The notes under the pieces: generated by a model | The model's database searches: none | Told to the model about the DNA's origin: nothing | The model's input: the letters and a program-made list of their open reading frames with translations, nothing else | Translations under genes and position numbers: made by a program | NCBI RefSeq assembly: GCF_004361855.1 | Contig: NZ_SNWQ01000004.1 | Coordinates: 62,001-126,000 of the forward strand | DNA: 64,000 nucleotides | From: Kribbella caucasensis | Lineage (GTDB): Bacteria > Actinomycetota > Actinomycetes > Propionibacteriales > Kribbellaceae | Reading direction: 5' to 3' | In this document: one piece after another, positions 43,916-52,642 of the stretch | Layout of the letters: each line of letters opens with the position of its first letter | Numbering within the stretch: the first letter of the stretch is position 1

Positions 43916-46389
43916 GCACGCTGTCCGAACGACCGCAGCGAGCCGTCGTCGGCCTGCCGTTGCCGCACGAGAGCGCTGCATTACACGTCACTGGCGAGGC
44001 CCTCTACACCGACGACCTAGTCGTACGCACCCGCGACGTCCTGCACGCCTGGCCCGTCCAGTCCCCGCATGCTCACGCCCGGATCACCGCGCTCGACGTG
44101 CAGCCCGCGTACGACGTACCTGGGGTGGTCCGCGTCCTCACAGCCGACGACCTGCCCGGTACCAACGACGCCGGTGTGAAGCACGACGAGCCGCTGTTCC
44201 CGAACGAGGCGATGTTCCACGGGCACGCCATCTGCTGGGTGCTCGGTGAGACTCTCGAGGCTGCCCGGCTCGGCGCCAAGGCCGTGCAGGTCGAGTACGA
44301 GCCGCTCCCCTCGTTGGTGACGGTTCGGGAGGCGATCGCCGCGGACAGCTTCCAGGGAACCGGGCGACACCTTGAGAGCGGCGATGTCGAGACGGCGTTC
44401 GCCCAGGCGGCGCACGTGTTCCGGGGCGAGTTCGAATTCGCCGGCCAGGAGCACTTCTACCTCGAGACCCACGCCGCGCTGGCCTTGGTCGACGAGGCCG
44501 GCCAGATCTTCGTACAGAGCAGCACCCAGCACCCGTCCGAGACCCAGGAGATCGTCGCGCATGTGCTCGGCGTACCGAGTCATGCTGTGACGGTGCAGTG
44601 CCTCCGGATGGGAGGAGGCTTTGGTGGCAAGGAGATGCAGCCCCACGGGTTCGCCGCGATCGCAGCGCTCGGCGCGACGCTGACCGGTCGGCCGGTCCGG
44701 CTGCGCCTCAACCGCACGCAGGACATGACGATGTCCGGCAAACGCCACGGCTTCCACAGCGAATGGCGGGCCGGCTTCGACGACGACGGCCACCTGGTCG
44801 CACTCGACGCCACCCTCACCGCCGACGGCGGCTGGAGTCTCGACCTGTCCGAACCGGTTCTGGCCCGCGCGATGTGCCACATCGACAACGGGTACTGGAT
44901 CCCGAACGTCCGCGTCGACGGCCGGATCGCCAAGACGAACAAGACTTCCCAGACCGCCTTCCGCGGCTTCGGCGGACCCCAGGGCATGATCGTCGTGGAG
45001 GACTTGCTCGGCCGGTGCGCGCCGCTACTCGGGTACGACGCGATGGAGCTGCGGCGCCGCAATCTCTACCAGTCGCACCACGCCACGCCGTACGGGCAGC
45101 CGGTCCGCCACGCCGAGCGGTTGGAGGCGTGCTGGAGCCAGGTGCTCGAGATCGGAGACGTCGAGCGGCGGCGTACGGAGATCGAGCAGTTCAACGCGTC
45201 CCACCTGCACACGAAGCGGGCGCTCGCGATGACGCCGGTGAAGTTCGGCATCTCCTTCAACCTCACCGCGTTCAACCAGGCCGGGGCGCTGGTGCACGTC
45301 TACAAGGACGGCTCGGTGCTGATCAACCACGGCGGCACCGAGATGGGACAGGGCCTGCACACGAAGATGCTGCAGGTGGCGGCCACGTCGCTCGGCGTAC
45401 CGCTGGCTCGGGTCCGACTGGCCCCGACCCGTACCGACAAGGTGCCGAACACCTCGGCCACCGCGGCCAGCTCGGGCGCCGACCTCAACGGCGCGGCGAT
45501 CAAGAACGCCTGTGAGCAGATCCGCGAGCGCCTCGCACAGGTTGCCGGGGGCAAGCTCGGTATCAGCCCGCACGACGTACGGTTCACCGACGGCGCGGTC
45601 AGCGGACTGTATGGCGACAGCTTGCGGTGGGAGGACGTCGTCCACGCCGCGTATCACCAGCGTGTACAGCTGTGGGCGGCCGGCTTTTACCGCACCGAAG
45701 GACTGCATTGGGATCCGGCCGCCATGCATGGCGAGCCGTTCAAGTACTTCGCGTACGGCGTTGCCGCGGCGGAGGTCGAGGTCGACGGATTCACCGGCTC
45801 CTACACGCTGCGCCGGGTCGACATCGTCCATGACGTCGGTGACAGCCTCAGCCCGTTGATCGACGTCGGCCAGATCGAGGGCGGATTCGTCCAGGGCGCC
45901 GGCTGGTTGACGCTCGAGGATCTCCGCTGGGACGAGAGCGACGGACCGAACCGGGGCCGGGTCGCGACGCAGGCGGCCAGCACGTACAAGCTGCCCAGCT
46001 TCTCGGAGATGCCGGAGGTCTTCAACGTCCGCCTGCTGGAGAAGGCTCACGAGGAAGGCGCCGTCTATGGCTCGAAGGCTGTCGGCGAGCCGCCGTTGAT
46101 GCTTGCGTTCTCCGTGCGCGAGGCGCTGCGGCAGGCGGCTGCGGCCTTCGGTCCGGCGGGGACGAGCGTGGATCTGGGCTCGCCCGCCACACCGGAGGCC
46201 GTCTACTGGGCACTCGACCGAGCCCGGTCACACCCCGCAGCGGAAGGGCTCAACGGTCAGGCCGATGGTCAGGCCCACGGGCGTGTCGACGGGCAGGTCG
46301 ATGGTCAGGTCGATGGTCAGGTCGATGGGCGGCTCGACGGGATCGAGCGCGACGGCGTCCGCTCCCCCGTCAAGTTGAGTGGAGTGTGA
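43912..46389 (+). CDS. xdhB: Xanthine dehydrogenase, molybdenum subunit
   Basis: An 825-residue molybdopterin-cytosine/Mo-co subunit that hydroxylates hypoxanthine and xanthine. Typical motifs are CLRMGGGFGGKE, TAFRGFGGPQG, GGTEMGQGLHTK and the active-site Glu726 in SKAVGEPPLML. The last 45 residues are an added tail with four DGQVDG-like units coded by 12-bp DNA repeats (46260-46340), outside the normal fold. It overlaps xdhA and xdhC by 4 bp. Function is secure from motifs and operon order. Confidence 0.96.
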   Translation: MSTLSERPQRAVVGLPLPHESAALHVTGEALYTDDLVVRTRDVLHAWPVQSPHAHARITALDVQPAYDVPGVVRVLTADDLPGTNDAGVKHDEPLFPNEAMFHGHAICWVLGETLEAARLGAKAVQVEYEPLPSLVTVREAIAADSFQGTGRHLESGDVETAFAQAAHVFRGEFEFAGQEHFYLETHAALALVDEAGQIFVQSSTQHPSETQEIVAHVLGVPSHAVTVQCLRMGGGFGGKEMQPHGFAAIAALGATLTGRPVRLRLNRTQDMTMSGKRHGFHSEWRAGFDDDGHLVALDATLTADGGWSLDLSEPVLARAMCHIDNGYWIPNVRVDGRIAKTNKTSQTAFRGFGGPQGMIVVEDLLGRCAPLLGYDAMELRRRNLYQSHHATPYGQPVRHAERLEACWSQVLEIGDVERRRTEIEQFNASHLHTKRALAMTPVKFGISFNLTAFNQAGALVHVYKDGSVLINHGGTEMGQGLHTKMLQVAATSLGVPLARVRLAPTRTDKVPNTSATAASSGADLNGAAIKNACEQIRERLAQVAGGKLGISPHDVRFTDGAVSGLYGDSLRWEDVVHAAYHQRVQLWAAGFYRTEGLHWDPAAMHGEPFKYFAYGVAAAEVEVDGFTGSYTLRRVDIVHDVGDSLSPLIDVGQIEGGFVQGAGWLTLEDLRWDESDGPNRGRVATQAASTYKLPSFSEMPEVFNVRLLEKAHEEGAVYGSKAVGEPPLMLAFSVREALRQAAAAFGPAGTSVDLGSPATPEAVYWALDRARSHPAAEGLNGQADGQAHGRVDGQVDGQVDGQVDGRLDGIERDGVRSPVKLSGV

Positions 46390-47306
46390 CGGCGGAGATG
46401 GAATGGATGCGAGCGGTACAGCGGCTGCGCGAACAGCGCCGGCCGGGCGTCCTGGTGACCGTGATGTCGGTACGCGGGCATGCACCTCGTGATGCCGGAG
46501 CCAAGATGGTCGTCGCCGAGGATCACGTCTGGGCAACAGTCGGCGGTGGCAATCTGGAGTCCGTCGCGGTCGAGCGTGCACGTGAATTGCTGGCGGCCAG
46601 TACTACGGACCCGGAGATGCTGGAGTTCGCGCTGTCGGACAAAGCGCCGTACCAGCATGGGGTCCAGTGCTGCGGCGGTGAGGTGAGGCTGTTGCTCGAG
46701 CCGCTGCCTGTGGTTCCGTCTGTCGCGATCTTCGGGATGGGACACGTGGGCCTCGAACTCGCCCGGATCCTCGCCCGCCATGACGTGGAACTGCATCTCG
46801 TCGACTCGCGACCCGGCCAGCTGGTGCCCGAGCGGCTGTCCGTACTCGACGACGCCGTGGCGAACGTGCACGTCCACCACGTACCGGTGTTGCCGGAACT
46901 GGTCGTCGGCGAACTGCCGCCGGGCACGCATGCGCTGGTGATGACTCACGACCATGCCGAGGACGCAGCCCTTTGCGACGCCGCGCTGCGCAATGGGCAG
47001 CTGGCAACGATCGGGTTGATCGGGTCCAGCGCGAAGTGGTCGCGGTTCCGCCGCAAGCTCGCCGACGACGGTCTCCCGGCCGAGGCGATCGACAAGATCA
47101 CCATCCCGATCGGCCTGCCCGGCCTGCCCGGCAAGGAACCGGCGACGATCGCGGTCAGCGTCGCCGCCTGGCTACTCCAACTCTTCACCGCCGAGCGCAG
47201 CGTCCCGCCGGATCAGCTGACCACCGCCGAGCGCAACGCCGCGCCGGCTCCATTGATCACCGCCGATCGTCGCCCCGCGTCGGCCCAGCGTGAGGCGAAG
47301 GCATGA
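46386..47306 (+). CDS. xdhC: Xanthine dehydrogenase maturation factor
   Basis: A 306-residue XdhC/CoxI protein that binds, sulfurates and delivers the molybdenum cofactor to XdhB. It has the N-terminal XdhC domain (GHAPRDAGAKMVV; GVQCCGGEV with the Cys pair) and a Rossmann-like second domain (VAIFGMGHVGLELARIL; TIGLIGSSAKWSRFR). The GTG at 46386 overlaps the xdhB stop. The C-terminal 40 residues contain three TAER/TADR repeats, another low-complexity tail like that of XdhB. The stop overlaps guaD. Confidence 0.94.
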   Translation: MTAEMEWMRAVQRLREQRRPGVLVTVMSVRGHAPRDAGAKMVVAEDHVWATVGGGNLESVAVERARELLAASTTDPEMLEFALSDKAPYQHGVQCCGGEVRLLLEPLPVVPSVAIFGMGHVGLELARILARHDVELHLVDSRPGQLVPERLSVLDDAVANVHVHHVPVLPELVVGELPPGTHALVMTHDHAEDAALCDAALRNGQLATIGLIGSSAKWSRFRRKLADDGLPAEAIDKITIPIGLPGLPGKEPATIAVSVAAWLLQLFTAERSVPPDQLTTAERNAAPAPLITADRRPASAQREAKA

Positions 47307-48586
47307 CACTGTTCCGAGGCACCTTCATCGACACCCCGGAGAACCCGTTCACCGGCGGCGCCCTGCGGGTCGCCACCGACGCCGCGCTGGTGGTCAAGGA
47401 CGGCGTGATCGTTGCGCGGGGCCCCTATGCGGAACTCCGCGCCGCGCACCCCGCCGAACCGACCGTCGACCTGACGGGAGGCGTGGTGCTGCCCGGGTTC
47501 GTGGACACACATGTCCACTTCCCGCAGATCCGCGCGGTCGGCGGCCTGGGCATGCCCCTGCTGGAATGGCTCGACCGGTACGCCCTGCCCGAAGAGGCCC
47601 GGATGGCCGACGTCGACTACGCCACCGGGGTAGCCGACGAATTCGTACGTGGCCTCGCCGCCGCGGGCACTACCAGCGCGTTGGTCTTCGGGGCCCACTA
47701 CTCAGACGCCGTGGACGTACTGTTCACAGCCGCCTCACGCGTCGGCCTGCGGATCACCAGCGGCCTGGTCGTGAGCGACCGACTGCTACGCCCCGAACTG
47801 CTCACCAGCCCCGCGCGGGCGTATACCGAATCCCTCGCACTCGCAGAACGCTGGCACGGCGTAGGCCGCAACCGGTACGCCGTGACGCCGCGCTTCTCGC
47901 TCTCCTGCACCGACGACCTCCTCGCCGCCTGCCGAACCGTGCTGGACGAGATCCCCGGTTCCCTCTTCACCTCGCACGTGAACGAAAACGAGGCCGAGAT
48001 CGCCAACGTGACCGAGCTCTTCGGTGGCAGCGACTACGTGAGCACCTACGATCGGCACGGACTGGTCAACCGCCGAAGCGTGCTCGCCCACAACGTCCAC
48101 CCGACCGATGTAGAGCTCAAGATGCTCGCCGAGGGTGGTGCGACGATCGCCCACTGCCCGACGAGCAACGCCGCCCTGGGCAGCGGACTGTTCCCGCTGG
48201 CAAGGCATCTCCAGCACGGCGTCCGCGTCGCACTCGGCTCGGACGTCGGCGCCGGGACGGGATTCTCCCTGCTGAAGGAGGGGCTGCAGGCGTACTTCGT
48301 CCAGCGGCTGCTCGGCGAGCAGGGCTGCCCGCTCACCGCCGCACACCTGTTGCACCTGGCAACCACAGCGGGTGCCGAGGCGATCGGCCTGGACGCCGAG
48401 GTCGGCGACCTGAGCGTCGGCAAGCGATTCGACGCCCAACTCCTACGCCCGGCCGACGGTTCCCCGCTGGCCGTCAGCGTCGCCCACGCCGAAGACGCCG
48501 AAGAAGCCCTGGCCCGAATCTTCACCCTAGGCACCCCCGCAGACGTCCACGCCGTCTGGATAGACGGCCACCTCCTCCACCACTAA
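47303..48586 (+). CDS. guaD: Guanine deaminase
   Basis: A 427-residue zinc amidohydrolase that turns guanine into xanthine, the substrate of the xanthine dehydrogenase encoded just upstream. Metal and catalytic segments are PGFVDTHVHFPQ, FTSHVNENEAE, VLAHNVHPTDVELKML, TIAHCPTSNAALGSG and VALGSDVGAG. The start overlaps xdhC (ATGA). It ends the plus-strand unit from the permease to guaD and is followed by the repeat-rich gap at 48587-49250. Confidence 0.95.
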   Translation: MTLFRGTFIDTPENPFTGGALRVATDAALVVKDGVIVARGPYAELRAAHPAEPTVDLTGGVVLPGFVDTHVHFPQIRAVGGLGMPLLEWLDRYALPEEARMADVDYATGVADEFVRGLAAAGTTSALVFGAHYSDAVDVLFTAASRVGLRITSGLVVSDRLLRPELLTSPARAYTESLALAERWHGVGRNRYAVTPRFSLSCTDDLLAACRTVLDEIPGSLFTSHVNENEAEIANVTELFGGSDYVSTYDRHGLVNRRSVLAHNVHPTDVELKMLAEGGATIAHCPTSNAALGSGLFPLARHLQHGVRVALGSDVGAGTGFSLLKEGLQAYFVQRLLGEQGCPLTAAHLLHLATTAGAEAIGLDAEVGDLSVGKRFDAQLLRPADGSPLAVSVAHAEDAEEALARIFTLGTPADVHAVWIDGHLLHH

Positions 48587-48640
48587 CCCCGCGCGCCCCC
48601 TTGGGACGGCCGCTGGGGACGGGCACTGGCGGCCCCAGGG

Positions 48641-48800
48641 GCGGGTACTTCGGACAGGATCTGGGGACCTCGGACATGCAATGCCCTGTCCGAGGTCCCC
48701 CTGGTTGCCCGAGGTCCCGGCTCGCTGTCCGAGGTCCCGGCTCGCTGTTCGAGGTCCCGCCCCGTTGTCCGAGCTCCCGGCTCGCTGTCCGAGGTCCGGC
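48641..48800 (+). repeat. Hairpin plus 20-bp tandem array, copy 1
   Basis: A perfect 14-bp hairpin (48663-48676 with 48687-48700, 10-nt loop) is followed by five or six 20-bp units of CTCGCTGTCCGAGGTCCCGG type to about 48800. Each unit repeats the right arm of the hairpin. The sequence from 48801 to 49011 shows nothing recognisable. No spacer diversity is present. Confidence 0.8.
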
Positions 48801-49011
48801 ATACCGGACGGCAGACGCCACCTTGGGCACCCACCAGGCGTCGGCCGGCGCGGAACGTGACGGGCCGGTGCCCAAGGTCGCGCCCCACGGTCCCCTTCAC
48901 CCACCCAGGCGGGGCCGCGCGATGGACCGGGGTGGGTTTTGACGGCGACCGGGGCGAGGTTTTGCCTCAGAGCGGGCAAGAGGCCACCCCGAACCCCCGC
49001 GGCCGGTTGGG

Positions 49012-49233
49012 GCCGGTACTTCGCACGGGATCTGGGGACCTCGGACATGCAAATGCCCTGTCCGAGGCCCCGGCTTGGTGTCCGAGGCCTCGGCTTGGTG
49101 TCCGAGGCCCCGGCTTGGTGTCCGAGGCCCCGGCTTGGTGTCCGAGGTCCGGCTTGGTGTCCGAGGCCCCGGCTTGGTGTCCGAGGTCCGGCTTGGTGTC
49201 CGAGGTCCCGGGTTGGTGTCTGAGGTCGCGGGT
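49012..49233 (+). repeat. Hairpin plus 20-bp tandem array, copy 2
   Basis: A second copy of the same element. The leading sequence and left arm match copy 1, the hairpin is slightly decayed (12 of 14 pairs, 11-nt loop), and about nine units of GTGTCCGAGGCCCCGGCTTG type follow. Some units are 19 bp, so the array is drifting. It ends 18 bp before the stop of the next gene. Confidence 0.8.
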
Positions 49234-49250
49234 TGTAGCCGGCGGGGTGG

Positions 49251-50612
49251 TCAGGTGGTCTTGGCGAGGAGGGTGTGCTGGATTTTCGCCACCTGTACGG
49301 CCAGGGTGGACTCGTCGACGGTGAGGACGGTGTCGTGTTCGACTATGGGGCGGCCGTTGACGAGGAGAAGTTCCAGAGGTGGGGGTGTGCCGAGGACCAG
49401 TGCGGCGACGGGGTCGGCGATGCCGGCGTGGGCGAGGGTGTCGAGGCGCCATACAGCGAGATCGGCGAGTTTGCCCACCTCGATCGAGCCGATCTCGTCC
49501 TCGCGGCCCAGGATGCGTGCGCCGTCGAGGGTCGCCAGCTCCAGTGCGGCGCGGACGCCGAGGGCCTGCGGTCCACCCCGAGCGCGGGCGAAAAGCAGTG
49601 CGTGGCGCAGTTCTTCGAGCAGGCTGCCGGCTTCGTTGCTGGCGGCACCGTCCACGCCGAGGCCGACCGGACTGCCGGCCGCCCTGAGGTCGGCGACGCG
49701 CGCGATACCTGCCCCGAGGCGAGCGTTTGAGCTGGGGCAGTGCGCGATACCGGTCGCCGTCTGGCCCAGCCGCTTGATCTCCGCGTCGTCGAAGTGGATG
49801 CCGTGAGCGAACCACACATCCGGCCCCATCCAGCCGAGCTGCGCGGCGTACTCCAGCGGAGTGCAGCCAAACCGATCCTGACACCACTCGCCCTCGTCGG
49901 TGGTCTCGGCCAGGTGCGTGTGCAGCCGGACGCCCTTACGACGGGCGAGTTCCGCGGCCTCCTGCATGAGTTCACCGGTGACGCTGAACGGCGAACAGGG
50001 CGCGACCACGATCCGCAGCATCGAATCCGGCGAAGGGTCGTGCCACCGGTCGATCGCGGCCTCGGTCGCGACGAGGATCTCGTCCCGATCCTGAACCACC
50101 GAGTCGGGCGGTAACCCACCGTCCTTGAAGCTGAGGTCCATCGACCCCCGCGCCGGGTGGAACCGCAGTCCGACCTCGGCGGCGGCAAGGATCTCCGCCT
50201 CGAGCAGGTCACCACCCGATCGGGGGAAGAGGTAATGATGATCGGCCGCCGTCGTACAGCCGGTACGGGCGAGTCGGGCCAGCGCGCCCTGTGCGGCAAC
50301 GTGGACTGACTCCTCGTCGATGCCGGCCCACACCGGGTAGAGCGCGGTCAGCCAGCCGAACAGGGTCGCGTCGGCAGCGAGCCCACGGGTCACCCACTGG
50401 TACAGATGCTCGTGGGTGTTGACGAATCCAGGTGTGACGAGACAGCCGCTCCCGTCGACCACCCGCGCTCCCTCGTACGCCGGCGCGGGCCCCGCGCCGA
50501 CCGCGACGATGCGGTTGCCATCAGCAACGACATGGCCGGTGGCGAGCTCGCGGCGCTCCCGGTCGAGGGTGACCACGGTCGCTCCGTCGATGACGATCGG
50601 CGCTGTGCTCAT
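49251..50612 (-). CDS. TRZ/ATZ-family amidohydrolase, probable 8-oxoguanine deaminase
   Basis: A 453-residue zinc deaminase with PGFVNTHEHLYQ, HTHLAETTDEGEW, WFAHGIHFDDAEI, IAHCPSSNARLG and GLGVDGAASNEAG. The motif set matches the 8-oxoguanine deaminase/hydroxyatrazine hydrolase branch. In a purine island an oxidised purine substrate, giving urate, is likely. ATG 50612 has AGGGG upstream; an open frame to 50681 lacks family sequence. It is the last gene of the minus-strand uraD-uraH-uricase run. The exact substrate is inferred. Confidence 0.87.
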   Translation of the reverse strand: MSTAPIVIDGATVVTLDRERRELATGHVVADGNRIVAVGAGPAPAYEGARVVDGSGCLVTPGFVNTHEHLYQWVTRGLAADATLFGWLTALYPVWAGIDEESVHVAAQGALARLARTGCTTAADHHYLFPRSGGDLLEAEILAAAEVGLRFHPARGSMDLSFKDGGLPPDSVVQDRDEILVATEAAIDRWHDPSPDSMLRIVVAPCSPFSVTGELMQEAAELARRKGVRLHTHLAETTDEGEWCQDRFGCTPLEYAAQLGWMGPDVWFAHGIHFDDAEIKRLGQTATGIAHCPSSNARLGAGIARVADLRAAGSPVGLGVDGAASNEAGSLLEELRHALLFARARGGPQALGVRAALELATLDGARILGREDEIGSIEVGKLADLAVWRLDTLAHAGIADPVAALVLGTPPPLELLLVNGRPIVEHDTVLTVDESTLAVQVAKIQHTLLAKTT

Positions 50613-50763
50613 CGGACCCCTTTGCTGTCTCTCAAGGGAAGCAGCCTCCTGCTCCGCAAGGGAATGCGACCGGAGCCGCACTCGGTGAGGTCAGTCAACT
50701 CCTCCGGCCGCCGAGCCGATACCCGCGGAGGACACGAACCCCGGTCCGACCCCAGCACCGCAC

Positions 50764-50781
50764 GTTGGAGGTTCCTCCAAC
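50764..50781. promoter_or_regulatory. Perfect 18-bp palindrome after the uricase stop
   Basis: GTTGGAGG-TT-CCTCCAAC lies 5 bp beyond the uricase stop and 152 bp before the deaminase start. It could be an operator for the deaminase promoter or part of a terminator; no T-run supports the latter. Confidence 0.5.
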
Positions 50782-50786
50782 ACAGC

Positions 50787-51692
50787 TCAGCAGAAGCCGG
50801 GTACTGCGAGCCACGCGCTACCCGGATCGCTGGCGTCATCACGAACGACGGTCGCCTCGATCAGGCCGTATGGGCGATCCGCGGCGATGAACACCTCACC
50901 CGGGTTCTCCACGCCGAAGGGGCTCAGATCCACCAGGAAATGGTGCTTGTTCGGCGCCGAGAACTTGATCTCCGCGACCTCGGGGTGCTGCTGAAGCACA
51001 GCCTCACCCATCCCGTACAGGGTCTGCTGCAGCGCGAGACTGTGGATCCGGGCGAACTGCTCGAGCAACAGGCTCTTGATCTCGTCGTACGACTTGTCCC
51101 AGTCGACGTCCGTGTGGTCATAACGCCACCGAGCGACCAGCGATGTCGCGAGAATGCGGTCGTCCGTCTCCGCCAGGGTCGTGTACTTGTCCTTGAGGAA
51201 CCCGTGAAACTCCGACCCCGTGGACTTGAGCACGACCAGGTCGCGGATGCCGGAGACGACGTACGCCGTACGGTCGTCGCCGCGGCCTTCGACGTTGACG
51301 ACCGTCGTCCGAGTACCGCTCCCGGACCGGACGAAGGAGTGATCATGACCCGCGCCGTCGACCGGGATCCGCTCCCACGGATACTCCTCGATCTCGATCC
51401 GGGCACCATCTGCCGCAGGGGTGGCATCAATGAAGTGGCCGCCGAGGGTGAGGGCGAAGTCCTCGATCGCGCCGACGCCTTTCTCCTTGGCGAACGCGAA
51501 CGCGGTGTTCTTCTGTGTGTCGGTCGGGAGGACGTCACCCTGGTCGCCAGTGGTGTGCGCGTCCTCGAAGCGTCCCCGCAGGGCGGACGAGACGTTCAGG
51601 TCGCGGATCTGGTGACGAGCCGTGTCACGGTAGATGCGGACGACGCGGCTCTCGGCCTTGCCGTACTGATTGGCTCCCAAGTGGATGGCCAT
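50787..51692 (-). CDS. uox: Urate oxidase (uricase)
   Basis: A 301-residue cofactor-free uricase that oxidises urate to 5-hydroxyisourate. Conserved segments are NQYGKAESRVVRI (catalytic Lys), VLPTDTQKNTAFAFAKE (catalytic Thr) and NKHHFLVDLSPFG. It begins 4 bp after uraH, so the three urate-to-allantoin enzymes are one unit. ATG 51692 has GGGAGCTG upstream. Length is normal. The symbol pucL is used in some species. Confidence 0.96.
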   Translation of the reverse strand: MAIHLGANQYGKAESRVVRIYRDTARHQIRDLNVSSALRGRFEDAHTTGDQGDVLPTDTQKNTAFAFAKEKGVGAIEDFALTLGGHFIDATPAADGARIEIEEYPWERIPVDGAGHDHSFVRSGSGTRTTVVNVEGRGDDRTAYVVSGIRDLVVLKSTGSEFHGFLKDKYTTLAETDDRILATSLVARWRYDHTDVDWDKSYDEIKSLLLEQFARIHSLALQQTLYGMGEAVLQQHPEVAEIKFSAPNKHHFLVDLSPFGVENPGEVFIAADRPYGLIEATVVRDDASDPGSAWLAVPGFC

Positions 51693-51696
51693 GGGA

Positions 51697-52029
51697 TCAG
51701 CTCCCTCGGTAGGTGGAATAGGCGAACGGGCTGAGCAGCAGCGGGACGTGGTAATGCCGCTCGTCGTTGATCTGGAAGGTCACGGTGACCTCGGGGAAGA
51801 AGATGCTCTGGCCGGACGTGATCGCATAGGCGGCGACACCAAACCAGAGCTGGTACGTGCCGAACTCGAGACCGTCGGGCGCCAACTCGGTGACACGACC
51901 GTCGTCGTCGGTGCTGCCCGTCCCAAGGACAACAACCTCGTCGTCGGTGATCCAGGACAGCCGGACCGGGACACCTTGGGCAGGTCGCCCAAGCGCGGTG
52001 TCGAGAACATGTGTGCTCACGGTGCTCAT
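51697..52029 (-). CDS. uraH: 5-hydroxyisourate hydrolase
   Basis: A 110-residue transthyretin-related protein that hydrolyses 5-hydroxyisourate to OHCU. The N-terminal STHVLDTALGRPA and the C-terminal tetrapeptide YRGS are the family signatures. Its ATG overlaps the uraD stop and its own stop is 4 bp from the uricase start, so uraD-uraH-uox are co-translated. Confidence 0.96.
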   Translation of the reverse strand: MSTVSTHVLDTALGRPAQGVPVRLSWITDDEVVVLGTGSTDDDGRVTELAPDGLEFGTYQLWFGVAAYAITSGQSIFFPEVTVTFQINDERHYHVPLLLSPFAYSTYRGS

Positions 52030-52529
52030 GCGGGAACCTCCTCGACGACTTTGGCGAGGCGGAGAAGGGCGATCTTGCGCAGTTCGTCGCGCACGACCGC
52101 GATCTCGCTGTCCTCGTCGTTGGTCAGCCGCCGGCGCAGACTGGTCAGCATCTCCTCCGCCGACAGGCCGGTGGCGCAGATCAGGAAGACGCGACCGAAC
52201 CGCTGCTCGTACTCGCGATTGCCGGCCGCTAGTGCAACGCGGATCTCAGGGTCATCGCCGACCCCTGCCTGCTCGTTGCGCGACCATGCGGCCTCGGTAC
52301 TGTTGCCGTCCGCCCGGTCGCCGATCCGCGGGTGGGCCGCCAGCGCCTGGTCGACCTCACTGTCGTCCAGGTCTCGCACCCCTTGGTCCGCGGCCGTCCT
52401 GAGCGCCGCGAGATCGCCGTACGGCCGGCCGGCGAGGACGCCGTCGACCCAGCGCGGTACGTCGCAGCAGGCCGCCAGCATCGGACGCAGCCGGTCGGCC
52501 ACAGCGGTGTCGAACTCCTGCAGATCCAC
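52026..52529 (-). CDS. uraD: OHCU decarboxylase
   Basis: A 167-residue enzyme that decarboxylates OHCU to (S)-allantoin. The catalytic His is kept in AAHPRIGDR and the conserved SRNEQAGV and YEQRFGRVFLICATG segments follow. The GTG at 52529 (GGGG upstream) begins the family-like helix VDLQEFDTAVA; the frame to 52589 lies in the promoter. This is the intact copy, in contrast to the His-less domain fused to the permease at 40431. Confidence 0.93.
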   Translation of the reverse strand: MDLQEFDTAVADRLRPMLAACCDVPRWVDGVLAGRPYGDLAALRTAADQGVRDLDDSEVDQALAAHPRIGDRADGNSTEAAWSRNEQAGVGDDPEIRVALAAGNREYEQRFGRVFLICATGLSAEEMLTSLRRRLTNDEDSEIAVVRDELRKIALLRLAKVVEEVPA

Positions 52530-52565
52530 AGGTCCCCTACTTCTTCTCGAATCACGAAACTGAAT

Positions 52566-52580
52566 TTCCGTATGACGAGA
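52566..52580. promoter_or_regulatory. Weak IclR-type site upstream of uraD
   Basis: TTCCGTATGACGAGA matches the TTCCG-N5-CGGAA palindrome fully in the left arm and at 3 of 5 positions in the right. It lies 37 bp before the uraD start in a 113-bp gap that holds no gene. Confidence 0.4.
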
Positions 52581-52642
52581 GAGTGGCACGCACCCAAACG
52601 CCCCGTCAACAGTTTGTTGAATTCTGTGCCCCCGGCCCTGCC

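Noticed and set aside
48686..49233. CRISPR-like array
   Set aside because: Units are contiguous 19-20 bp repeats with no spacers between them and no cas genes nearby.
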